Of a DNA stretch of 64,000 nt, positions 10,612 to 21,307 are shown in pieces. Position 1 is the stretch's first letter. Each line of letters begins with the position of its first letter. The notes beneath the pieces are model-generated. The model was given only the letters and a program-made list of their open reading frames with translations. It was not told where the DNA came from and ran no database searches. The stretch is from Symbiodinium natans. Its lineage: Eukaryota; Sar; Dinophyceae; Suessiales; Symbiodiniaceae. The position numbers were made by a program, and so were the translations under genes. The stretch spans positions 238,501-302,500 of the forward strand of contig CAJNDS010002706.1 of the NCBI GenBank assembly GCA_905221605.1, read 5' to 3'.

Positions 10612-13600
10612 ATGGCTGACGCAACGTCAGTGGAGGGTGACCCAGACACCGTCCCACAAGACCAGACGAATCATGAAAGGACACGACCATTGGGGTTCAG
10701 GAGCCCCTCTGAGAGTCTGCCACAAAGATTGGCAGCGTCTCCCAGCAGCGAGTTGCTTGACCCTTCAAGCTGCTCGCGTAGCCCGCGTGACAGAGCTCAG
10801 CATCACCACTCCCGGGGAAGCGTTTCCCCAAGTGGTGTGTATCCAAAGTTGCAGAGCGATGACACGGAGCCTTTGCCGGCTCCGCAGGGCGCCGATGCCA
10901 TCGGTGCCATCGGTATCGGTGTCACCCTTCCGACGCCCTGGGCTTCCAGTCTTCACCGGAGCGAGCCGCACGAGCAAAAGGCGCACGAGACGCGGGACGG
11001 TAAGGACACCACCAGGGTGGATGCCGGCTTGAACGGTGCCGCGGCTGCCTTCAGCAAGGCAGTGCAGAGGCGCGATGCGGGGGCGACGGCGCAGCTCGGC
11101 AATGTGACAATGTGACATGGGTCAGACGTCTTACATTTTACAATTTAACGCCAACCCGCCGTCACGCTTTCTCGTACATCTGCTAGTCCCCTCCATCTCG
11201 TCAAGGCAGCTGGCAGTTCTTTGGCAAGCAGCCTCAGAGGTGTCCGAAGAGCCACAGGACGGTCCTCGACCTCATGCCTGTGGCTCTTTCTGCAGACTCT
11301 GTTAGACTCCGTTATATTCCGTTAGACTCCGTTGGGATATATTAGATATATATATATATATACACATACTCCGCGAGACCTAAAATATCTTAAACAGCTC
11401 TAAAGAAGTTTCAGGATGATTTCACAGCGAGGGCGGCCCGGCTGGTCCAGGACACCCTGGGCTCAACACGCATGTCTTCACCTGCGAGCCCAGCACCCTG
11501 TCGCTTAACGAATACCTGCGAGATACAGCACGCAGCACTCTTCGGCACACTGGTGCTTGGCCAGGAGCAGACGTCATTTGTGCAACGCGTAGAGGAGGCT
11601 TGCGGATGGCTTGCGGATGCCCCATGTTTTGGACGCATGGAGCAATCAGAGGTAGGGTTACACTGGAACCCAGCAGTTGCCAGAAAGTAGGCAGGCATCG
11701 CAGCTCTGCAAGCCTTTTGTCCAAGGGGCTTCCCAACACTCCAAGACAACCTGCGCAGCCGGAGGGTTTGGTGAATTAGGGTTTTGGGCCCCCTCCTTCC
11801 CCCTTGGTTGTTTTGGTCGGGGACTTAGGGTTCGAGGGCTTCGCGTTTGGGCGCTTTAGGGTGTTGGGGTTTTACGGGTTTAGGGTTTAGGGATTTGAGG
11901 GATTTATGGATGTTAGGGAATGAGGCTTTTAGGGCTTGAGGTTTGAAGGGGGGTGGGGGGTGAGTCTCAGCCCTGTTCAGGGTTTCGGCTTGGGCTGGGT
12001 TTTTAGGGCCAAGCCGCTGAGGGCCGCAAGACCCCTAGACCGGCCGCCGCCCCCCATGCCAGACACACAGTTTTAACATGTTTTAACAACTTCATGCAGG
12101 AGCTCCGACGTGTTGGCGAGGTTGTGCTCTGCGAACGCCACCTGCGTGAGGCGCCTCTGTGGCAGACAGGGCTCTGGAAGTTTGAGCTGGGGTCTTGGGA
12201 TGTCCTGGGATGTCGTTGGGATGTCTTGGGATGTCTTAAGATGTCTTGTGTTCTCCATTTCTGCAGGCGTTACAGCAGCAGGTGGAGCTGCAGGAGCAGG
12301 CCCGAGTGCTGTGAGCGTCAGTGAGCGACTCAGGCAGAACGCCTGTCTGAAGTTAGAAAGCAGCCTTCCAGCTTTCTGGCATCTGCATCTTCTAGTTCGG
12401 AACCCTGAAGCCATCGAAACCTGAGCCCGAGTGCACGAAAGAACGTGAAGGTGCGACGACGGGAGGCGACACAGCTCCGCGAGGCGGGAGTGGTGCCCAC
12501 AGCCTTGGGTCTCTGCCAATTTGCCAATGCAAGTGCAGTTGATTTCTTCAGTGTTCCTTCAAATGCCAACCCTGCATGGTCCTTCCATCAACATACAGCC
12601 TTGGGTCCTGCTAGCATGGCTCGCGCAGAGAGGCATTCGGGCTCCATTTCGGTGCCACTGAAAACCCCCCACGATGCCCATGTTGGAATCCAGAGGCCCT
12701 GGAGCAGCTCAAGGCGCAGCTGGCTCAGGCCATGGAGGCGACGGGCAGAAGTGTTGCCCTTCCCTTCACAATCACGGGGTCAGTCCTTGGGGCCAAAGTG
12801 AGCTCCTGGCAGGCGTCTTTGTGGTCTGGCAGGGAGGTGACCAGGGTACGCAAGGACCACACTCGGGCAAGCATAGGCCATTGTTCACCTTGTAGGCGAA
12901 GGGCCGAAATGCATACTCTCATGGTGCGCAGATGGGTGGGAGAGGGGGAGCAGCGCCGACGGTCATCGGCTCGGAGTCAGCATCCTTAAAATTGCAGAAT
13001 ATCGACGAGCCGTCGGCGCCATGTTCGGCACCGGATCAGTTGCGCAACAGGCGAACATGCAGGCTCGGTCAGGTTCCTCAGCAGGCTTGATGTAGACAGG
13101 GCTCGCTGAGAGAGACGCTCACGTCTGCCTGGTAGACTTTTTGTTGCAGGCGCACATGAACCAAGTCCTCGCCAAGCACAACCCGAACTACAAAGCGCTG
13201 TATGTGTCGTGGAATGACAATCAGCGTCAGCAAGGCTCATGTTTCGGCAGCAATATCACGGATGCGCGCCTCAAGGGGAAGGCACCAGGGCTTCTGAAAG
13301 CTTGGAAGCTGGTGTCACAGTGTCACAGACGGGTGCCTCGAACAGTGTTTCGTGGTGTAAATGGTGTATGCACCGCGCTGAAGGACGGAGAAGACTTCTT
13401 GGTGGCTCGCCTGCAGATTCGGCACCTTCAATTATGTTTTCTTGCAGCAGTGTTTCCGTGAGGCTCTTTTCACATGAGGCTCCTGAGCCTCCTAAAACTC
13501 CTGATCCATGGGCTCCAAGAGTTCGAGGTCGTGCGGCCAAACAACTTCGACGAGCGCATTGGGAGAGTGAAGGCCGCTGATGTGGCAGTCCTGGTCGGAA

Positions 13601-15284
13601 GCGGTGCAAGCCTCCAGCCAGTTACCTTGGAGCAATACTTGCGTGACTTCCATTCTCATGCCGCCTACGCTGGCGCTGTTCCGCTCGGCACCTCGCTTTT
13701 GTCCGAGACTCGCGATCGCAGTGTCGGGATCCGTTTCCAGGCAGTGTTTCTTCCAACCGTCGCCCAGTCTTCAATCTTCGGACCCACCAAGCCCGGGGTT
13801 AAAGAGTTCTATCCTGACACATACAACTACCAAACAAGAAGCTGGGAGGATCCACGGAACCTTGTGCTTCTCTGCACTTCACAGGGCACTTTCGTGCAGC
13901 AGGATGGGCCAGGGAGCGTGCCACAGTTCTTGCACAGCAACGAGGGCGGGGCATGGCGCAAGAAGTACCTCGAGGCCATGACTACGCGGCACGGGGTTAC
14001 CATGGGCCAAACAGAGACTGCGGAGGAGAGGGCAGAGGCACTTCGCCAGGGCAAGGCGGCTTCCACTGTCATTGGCACGCGCGCCATGGGTACGGGCTTC
14101 AATCGGCTCATGACGATTCAGATCCCGATGAAGCAGCAAAGGCAGCCTTTCGGGGCCGCTGGCCCGATGATCCCATGGGGCCTCTCACCTCCTCCAATGG
14201 GAGGCGGTCTCTTCGGAGGCCCACCCGCCGGAGCTGGAGCTGTGGGAATGGGCGCTTGCTTTGGAGGCCCTTCTTCAGCTCCATTCGGAGGTGCAAGCAC
14301 ATCCAGCAACCAGTGCATGTCATTCGGAAGCTCGTGCCAGCCTGGATCCATCGGGCTTTCATCCCTGGCTTCCCAGAATTCCGCGCATGCAGCGCACGCC
14401 GCTCGGGTGTCCACGGGCTCAGATGCGGGACCCATGGACCGGCTACGCATGGAGCGCTTTGAGAGAGACTCAGATTGTTCCGTGACCATCACGGTGCAGT
14501 TCTATTTCGTCGTTGAGAAAGGCCATGCCATTGACGAGGCTGACATCAGGCGCGCGGTGGATATCTGTGAGGAAGCTTACAAAGGCTGTTCATGGGATGG
14601 CAACCTAATGGATGCAGGTTTCCAGTCAGCATTCGCCAAGAAGGACATGACCCCAAGCGACAAGCTGCAACTCCTGAGCGGACTTTCGCCACCGTCTGTG
14701 CTGGAATTTCCAGGCAGCGGCTCTCTTGTGCCAAAAGTGCCCCAGCCGGCCTGGCCGCAGCCGCTGGTGCCCCCATTGTCACCGTTCCCTTCTTCGCTCT
14801 CGAAGTTTTTTGAGCCGCTGGCTGGGTTAGATGGAGATCTCAGGGCTCTCGTCTGCAAGGTGCCGCTGACACAGGAAGGATATGGCTGGCTGCACGGCAC
14901 CGCCTTGTGCCCAAGCGGCAGCTGTCTACCTTTAAGTGTGACTTAGTAAGACTTAGTGATGTTGTCTTCACATTCAAATCCATAAATCCCAGTCATATGC
15001 GCTTGTGCCAAAATGAAGGAGCTTGTTGGAGAAGCGGCAGCACTTGGATACCGCGTTCCACATCTTCCGGCTTGCAAACGACCTGCATGTGCAGGCTCTT
15101 TCGGGCCAGCAGAGCCTTAAATTGGACGAACAGCATGGCCTCGGAACTCACAGCTGCCAAGCGTAGCTTTGCTTAGTCTGGCTTTGTCTGTCCAGCCCTA
15201 ACCATCCTTTGGCAGATCAATGGGCAGCCCGATGGCCTGTCCCTCTACAACATGGCCTGCTGCCAGGTCCCGCTTCCCGAGTGA
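10612..15284 (+). CDS. coiled-coil protein with conserved dinoflagellate domain, 11 exons
   Basis: Start ATG 10612 (MADATSVEGD). Exons 10612-11058, 11415-11450, 11565-11597, 12100-12150, 12267-12305, 12451-12483, 12696-12737, 13150-13281, 13522-14699, 15019-15160 and 15216-15284 join in one frame to give about 733 residues ending in NMACCQVPLPE and TGA. The N-terminus is Ser/Pro-rich and disordered. Seven tiny exons then build a coiled coil (TSFVQRVEE, LQQQVELQEQAR, LEQLKAQLAQAME). The rest starts HNPNYKALYVSWNDNQR, includes VRPNNFDERIGRV, GTGFNRLMTIQIPMKQ and VTITVQFYFVVEKGHAIDEA, and ends with the helical HIFRLANDLHVQALSG. I recall similar C-terminal sequences only as hypothetical dinoflagellate proteins. 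Nearly all small exons are phase 0 and begin with G. The first-exon end is least certain. Confidence 0.75.
11329..11363. repeat. short TA-rich microsatellite
   Basis: ATAT repeats in the first intron of the coiled-coil gene. Confidence 0.75.
11820..11905 (+). repeat. degenerate telomere-like TTTAGGG motifs
   Basis: Several GGGTTTAGG and TTAGGG-like units in imperfect order inside an intron. They are too few and too degenerate to be a chromosome end. TTTAGGG is the telomere unit reported for dinoflagellates. A second cluster lies at 54130-54182. Confidence 0.5.
12193..12252. repeat. GGGATGTCTT tandem motif
   Basis: About five imperfect copies of a roughly 10-base unit in the intron between two coiled-coil exons. 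Confidence 0.75.
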
Positions 15285-17006
15285 AGCCGCACTCCGAAGG
15301 TAGAACTTCAATCAGGGCCATTAGGGCTTGCTAGGGCTACTACTGGTAGGGGTTGCTGCAGGCTGTGGCTGTCTCCATCCAGATCCTGCAGTACCGGACC
15401 GCCTTTCCAGGAGCTCTGGGCCTGGCTAGTTGCTCGCAGGTCCCGGAGATGGCAGGCCGAGAGCGTAGGACATATTAGGACATGGGAATGTGTAGGACAC
15501 GGTGTTGTCGGGCATGCCCGACAGTCTGGTGGTAGCTCCATTGCTTCTCATAGGCGGAGTGGTTGCTCCGAACTTGCCTCCCAAGCACACGTTTGGAACT
15601 TCCGTGTCGGCACTGTGTGACTTGGCCCGCACACGTTGGACATCGTGTGACCAACTTTAGACGTGCGCTGTGACACGGCGAAAGATGCAGGTGATGCCCG
15701 CTTGGATGCTGCTGTGGGATCGCTCTCGAGTGCCATCGGGGCCGGGTATCGGCAGCACTCACATATGGCTACCGTGCGGGGCCTGGTGTAGGCAAAACTC
15801 CAAGGAAATCTAATCAGATTGTCTCTTGCTCTCGATGTTTCTTGTGAAATTTTGCCGGATCTGAGGACCCCGATCTGGAGTCTTTAAAAGAAATCAAGAA
15901 GTCTCGCTTTGATTCCTTGATACGGCTTGCTCAGAGCATGGCATAAGCTATCCTGGCAGCTCAGCTACTCCACTGGCAAAGCTACAACCCAATTAACCAG
16001 CATGGAGCTGAACAGCCGTTTGTGCAGTTTTCGGCTGTCTGCATGGCTGTGTGTCATCCTCGCAGAGGTGTGTACAGGACCCAGCCTGGGCCGTGGGCAA
16101 GTTCAGCTCTGAAAAACGTCCTTGTTGTGTCAGTGTGTCGTGTCGTACGCGTGGTACGCTGAGACCTGCCGGTAGTACTCGCGAGGTGGTTGACCTAACC
16201 GTACCTACCCCTTGGCTTGCAGACGTTCGGCTCTTGCCGTTGAGAGTATTTAGACGAGCAACCAGCAGAAGCATCCGCATTTGCAGCCGGGTATGGCTAC
16301 TGGTCGCTTGGCGGCTCTCCTCTCGCTGGGCCTGTGTTGCCTGTGCTCTGCAGACCAAGCCATTGCTGAGAGAGCTGGAAGGCTCCCTCCCTAGCCTCAA
16401 GATCGTCGTGCATGTCCTCGATAGCAGTGCTGTAAATGTTCAAGTCCCTCCAGGTCCAGGCCCAGAAGCAATCGTTTGAAGTGTCCTGCAGTACCAAAGT
16501 GTATGGAAGGCAGGAGCCTCTTGCTCTTTGGGCGACGGTGATGCACAATTCCTCTGGGCAGGCCTGTGCATTGGAAAGGCGTGCTGGTTAAAATCTTTTG
16601 TGTGCCTGCAAGACCCTGCACGAAGGCAGCTCCTACTTATGCATCCATGGCTGGTAGCGATCCCGCTTCTGGCAAAGATCCTTGCCTGTATTGGCCGATT
16701 AGGGCCGGAACTTGCTCGTGCAAACGTCTTTACTCACACAGGCACACCCTTGCTGGCATGTTGATTGTAAGGCTCCATGAGCACAGATGGCTATGTCAAG
16801 AAATGAGTTACTGAAGGAATGCGTTCGTTTGTGATATCGGTGTCTACTGTACGCTTTGCAGAATATTTTTTAGTGACATACCGTGCACTGCCTTGACCCT
16901 TTGCAAAAGTTAAGTTATGTGTAGGTCTTGCTGGTGTTCGAGCTTGCCCCTGTGCCCCTGTATACAGTAGATAACTGAGGATTGGAAGTCCAAGCCAAAG
17001 CAGCAG
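15285..17006. other. no gene resolved
   Basis: Several frames are open on both strands near 15480-15760 and 16050-16550. None gives exons that join with phase and splice motifs. Presumed intergenic, or holding a first exon of the next gene. Confidence 0.4.
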
Positions 17007-17978
17007 GTGGCGGCGTGGAACAACAGCATGCAGCACACGTACCATACTTATATTCCTGGCTCATACCAGGCCTTCCCAACCAAAGTTGCCAGCATCCGTG
17101 CCGACACGGCTGCATCAAACAAGGAGCAGAGTTTCCACGACTACTCCAGCTCTTATGGGAGCCTGGGCAAGCTGGGCATCGCACAATCCAAGCATGGCCA
17201 TGGCAAGCATGCGGATGCTCACAGTGACGCCAGCCACAAAACAAGCCATGATGCTAACGGCGCTGCCACGCATGGTGACTCAGAAGACTACCACCACTTC
17301 ATGCCAGACTTTCTTCCTCAGGGATCTGGAGGCGACAAGGGGTCGTCAAGTGGCTTCGGCCACATGCACGAGGACTACAAGAAGTACATGAATGGCTACG
17401 ATACAAATGGGCCCAGCAACAAGTACGTGCCGAATCTTGACAGGCTTCGGGAAGACGAGCATTCAGACTTTATCCCTTCTGGCTATGGGCAGCAGCCTGC
17501 GGCAGCTGAGAAGCGCATCTTGACACAAGAAGAGCCCCTTGTGATGGGAGGATATGCCCAGAATGCCTGACTTGTGCAGAGTTGACGTTTTCAGATGCAA
17601 CCCAAGGCCGTTCCCAGGGAGGGCCACAGCCCAGCGGACCTACCGCTCAGGATGCTGTGGAGGACTCATCCGGCGCTGGTCAAACTGATCGCTGGTCCCT
17701 AGGCGGCTACATGCCCCTCGGACCCTAACCAGTGTCGGCCATGAAGCAATGTTTTGCAGAGTCACAATGTTCCATTCCAAGCAGCTACACAAGACTGCGA
17801 AGCCGCCGAGAACTTGGTGTCAGCATCGCAGTTTCATGTCTCAATTCCGAGGCACCGGACTGGCTGGAAGCACCAGCTGTCAGGGGTTATCCCATCCTTC
17901 GTGCCTGGGGAGTTTGCATCTGCTCAGCCGACACTTGGCTTCGGCCCAATCCCCGACTCGGATGAGTATGCCTTGTGA
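17007..17978 (+). CDS. His/Gly/Ser-rich low-complexity protein
   Basis: The first exon runs from 17007 to about 17560, after a CAG acceptor (VAAWNNSMQHTYHTYIPG). It is rich in His, Gly, Ser and Asp (SKHGHGKHADAHSDASHK; DYHHFMPDFLPQGSGG). A second exon near 17597-17700 encodes GPQPSGPTAQDAVEDSSG. The last, from 17758, encodes QAATQDCEAAENLVSAS and ends GPIPDSDEYAL at TGA 17976-17978. No signal peptide, membrane span or catalytic motif is seen. Many His with acidic residues could bind metal, but this is inference. The first in-frame ATG is 17028; an upstream exon is likely. Confidence 0.55.
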
Positions 17979-18910
17979 ATCGGATTTGTAGTTCCCAAAA
18001 AATTAAAAGGAGCTCTAACCCACGGCTGAAATAGTGACATGCCACTTTCCCAGAGGCCCCATGTGTCGGTTTCATGCTTGCAGGGCTCCTTCCTCGGCGC
18101 GTCGCTCTGCGTTCTTGGCGCGGGGCAGCGGTGTCGATCTCCTGGAGCAGCCGGAGCAGCCGGAGCAGCCGGAGCAGCTTCAGCAGCTGGATGGCTCTTT
18201 CTCGTTGCCACTTCAGGGGTGGCAGCTACCAGCGGGGACGCTTGGATGTGATCATGGTCGATGATGGGCACAGCATGGCACAAGGTGGCACAACGCTTCC
18301 ACGGAGACGGTGGCATTCAGGTCAGTAGTACTTGGCATGTAGTTGCTGTACAGTCTCGACTTGAGGCTGTTTGCGTCGCTAGCCCTGGCGACGCTTGTGC
18401 TCGCCTCGATTTCGTCAACGGGGGGGAGTATTCGTGCATGTAGTCTGCTGAGTCTGCTGCATGGTCTTCGTTTTTCGAGTGTGCGTCGACTCTTCCACTC
18501 AGGTCAAGGCCTCTCTTGCTTCCAGGAGGTGGGATCAAGCGAGATTTTGTCATGGCTTCTTGTCAAGTGCATCTGTCAACTGCTACAGGACCATTACTCC
18601 TCCAGAGCAACTTCTCGGTTGATAAGACATTTCTCTTGACTCGCCGCTTGACAAGCTGCGGCCTTGCGGCCTGCAGTCCTTGGCGAACTTTGAAATCTCA
18701 GTCCGCTTTGCAGCCTCCGAGCTTTGAACAGTAGCGGCGGTAGCGGAGTGAACCATCGCGGACCATTTGCTTTGTATATATCCGCGTCGTTTAATTGTCT
18801 TTTGCGGCGTGCATACCTGGTATGACACTCCATTAGACTCATTAGACTCCATTCCAGGGTTCTTCTGGCTTGAACTCTAGGCTTGCTCACAGCAGTTTGG
18901 CTGTTGCAGG
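17979..18910. other. no gene resolved; GGAGCAGCC repeat inside
   Basis: 18143-18186 holds about four imperfect tandem copies of GGAGCAGCC. It reads as Ala/Gly-rich or Glu/Gln/Pro-rich depending on frame, so it does not reveal a coding frame. Confidence 0.4.
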
Positions 18911-20937
18911 ATGCAGAGTAGCGAGCTGCACAAGCACTTGGCTACTCTTATATTGTCTGAGCTTTTCGAGATGGGTCCGCTGCAGATTTGGGGAACGTAT
19001 AGATACCTGACCTACGTCTTGAAGAGCTCCAGACACCGCTCTTGTCTCTTGACTGGGCTGCGCTTACAAGTTGCGCACCTGTGCCATCTCAGACCATCAG
19101 ACGGCCTGCAGGTGTGCTTAGGGAACTTCGAAGCAAAGCGCTGTCAGACCTCCTGGTCGGCTTCGCAAGCGTCCTTTGCAGGTGCAGCGTCTCAAAGCCA
19201 GGGTCTTGCAAGCAACGAGCTGCCGCTGTACAGAGTCCGCAGTCAAATTTCTCATCCCCAAATTGCATTCACTGCTGGCAAGGGCAGGAAAAACATGCTT
19301 TTGCGACGAGCTGGGGGGTGTCTTGCGTATGTGGCCACGCAGTGTCAGTGCGAGGAAGACAGAAGTACTCTTTGTGTCACGGCAATGTCACTTTATCATC
19401 GGCAGATATCGGCAGGAGTTGGCAAGGACACGGAAGAGCTCCACGGAGCCAGCTCCTTGCTCATGTTGAGAGTGCTCAACCATTTTCTTTGTTTTCCTGC
19501 AGTTTTGACCATCCAGGTTGCACAAAAATGACCCCCTCTGGTTGCACGAGCGCGCGCACGCGTGCACGCGTGCACGTACTTGCGTGCGCGTGCACACATA
19601 GACGCACACACAGAGACACGCACACGCACACCTACACTCATAAACACACACACAGACACGCACACGCACACCTACACTCGTAGACACACACACACACATA
19701 CACCTGGAGGGCTTCAGCTACAGTTCTGCTATGTTCACGGGTTGATCTCAATAACCTGGTAATCAAGGTTGTTGGGGCGGGTGAGGGAGGATGAGGCGCG
19801 ACTGGCTGTTACTCTGGATGCCAAGGAGGACTGAAGATACGGAATGGGAGGTAAAGTCAGCAGTCGGGAAGAGGTGGGTGCGGAATCTATAGAGATGTTG
19901 CATATGTCTCAGTGTGCTCTCGGGCGAACTGGAAAAGTGTTTGGCTTGATCTCTTTCTGGCATCAGATGTATGTCCCGGTCGCTCGTGTCAGATGCTGCC
20001 GGGCGCAAGAAACCCAATCAAGCAGGCAATGCTGATTTCAAGGAAGCCAGGGCAAAGTGGATTCCGGAAACAACGATTATTGGGTTGTGACAGAGCTGGG
20101 TTTTTGCTCATGGCTTCGGACACTGTGTCGTGCTTGGTGGGGGCAAGTGATAAGGTCCAGATTTCTGAAGCCTTACGAGCATCGTATCATCGTTATTGCA
20201 GAAACGTGTAGATTCCTCCGTCGGATGTGATGGCCAACCTTTTTCGAGGATACGGGTAAAATGTGGATTCTCTGTTTGCCGTGACCTATCCAGATGCGGA
20301 AGGTGCCAACACATGCACGATAAACGCGTGCGCCCTTTCCCGGTAAAGTTTCTTAAACCTGGGACTGGTTGGTGCCTGTGAAACACAGGCTGACATCTCC
20401 CCCAAGAACTTGGCTGCTAGACTGCAAGCGGTGGAGGACACTGCGGGGCTGTGAGTGTTGCCATATCATGTTGCCATGTTGCATCACTTGGATCCGTGCT
20501 GACTCCACTGGAATCTATTTAGTGAGACGCCATGACTTCACACGCTTGATCATTGCATGTCACCGAGCCATCGCGAGTTTAGCGCTGTAGTTTTGCTGGT
20601 TGCAGTAGTTCCAAATTGCCAAATGGAACAGCTGTTGTTCCCTCTTTGTCTCTGTGAGTTGGAGGAGCACGTGCATCGTTGCCAGCAGAGTGCTGCCGAG
20701 AGTGGTGATTTCTTCGCAAAGGCGACCAATGGTGTTTCTAGACTTCTGCACAAACATTTTGAATGTCGCCAATGTTGGCCTGAAAAGGCGGTTGCTAGCA
20801 TGTCGCGCCGGATCTCGTGCCTCTCTGACGATGGCGCGGTCGTGGAGAAAGCTGTGGGGCAACTTCGCCATCAGGCGAGGCACTGGCAAAACCGGACGAA
20901 CCAGACCCAAAGCACCGGCAGAAAATCTTCGTGAATG
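18911..20937 (+). CDS. possible coiled-coil gene, exon series
   Basis: Short charged segments follow AG acceptors on the plus strand: SSELHKHLATL near 18916, LRLEELQTPLLSLDW near 19013, ELRSKALSDLLVG at 19122, VQRLKARVLQ at 19181 with a GC donor, ELARTRKSSTE near 19418, ISPKNLAARLQAVEDTAG at 20389, LEEHVHRCQQSAAE near 20659, and a tail ending VGQLRHQARHWQNRTNQTQ before a stop near 20934. Composition resembles the coiled-coil exons of the 10.6 kb gene. Phases were not all confirmed and the antisense frame over 20560-20910 is also open. It could be one gene or pieces of two. Confidence 0.35.
19548..19706. repeat. alternating CG/CA purine-pyrimidine tract
   Basis: CGCGCGCACGCGTGCACG runs into CACACA with near-duplicate blocks (CACGCACACGCACACCTACA occurs twice). 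Cys/Val- or His/Thr-rich open frames here come from the repeat. Confidence 0.85.
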
Positions 20938-21307
20938 AAGTTCTCGATGTTTCTACGACTCTGCGTGCAGCTTGCGTTCCGTTTTCTGACGTACGTTTAT
21001 GGTCTCGAGATGTCTCGAGGGTAAACTGGTAAACAGCATCTTAGAAGGTGGACTCCATGACATCCAAGCTTGCCGATCCTGGATGGGATCATGCGTGGTG
21101 GCCAAGCAACGAATGTGTGAAACACAGCAGTGGAACGTCTGCTGCAAGTCTGTTGTTTGTGTTGTTTCTTGCTTGTTATGTTGCATAAGTCTTGCCTTCT
21201 GCATTCGCCCTGCGCATCCGCCTGTTCATTGGACCTGTTGGCTCTGGAGAGCATTTTGCCCTAGATTGGCCAAGCCGTGCGCAGCAAACCTCACTCTCTC
21301 CAGGACC

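Noticed and set aside
11820-11905. Chromosome end suggested by TTTAGGG-like units
   Set aside because: Motifs are few, degenerate and flanked by exons of one gene on both sides; only an interstitial remnant.
14118-14492. Pro/Gly-rich minus-strand frame
   Set aside because: Antisense to the Gly-rich part of the conserved dinoflagellate domain, whose plus-strand frame continues for over 1.1 kb.
18040-18328. Ala/Gly-rich or Gln/Glu/Pro-rich frames around 18.15 kb
   Set aside because: All three frames are open because of the GGAGCAGCC repeat; no splice partner found.
19388-19699. Cys/Val-rich minus-strand frames that look like a Cys-rich peptide
   Set aside because: Entirely produced by the CG/CA alternating repeat.
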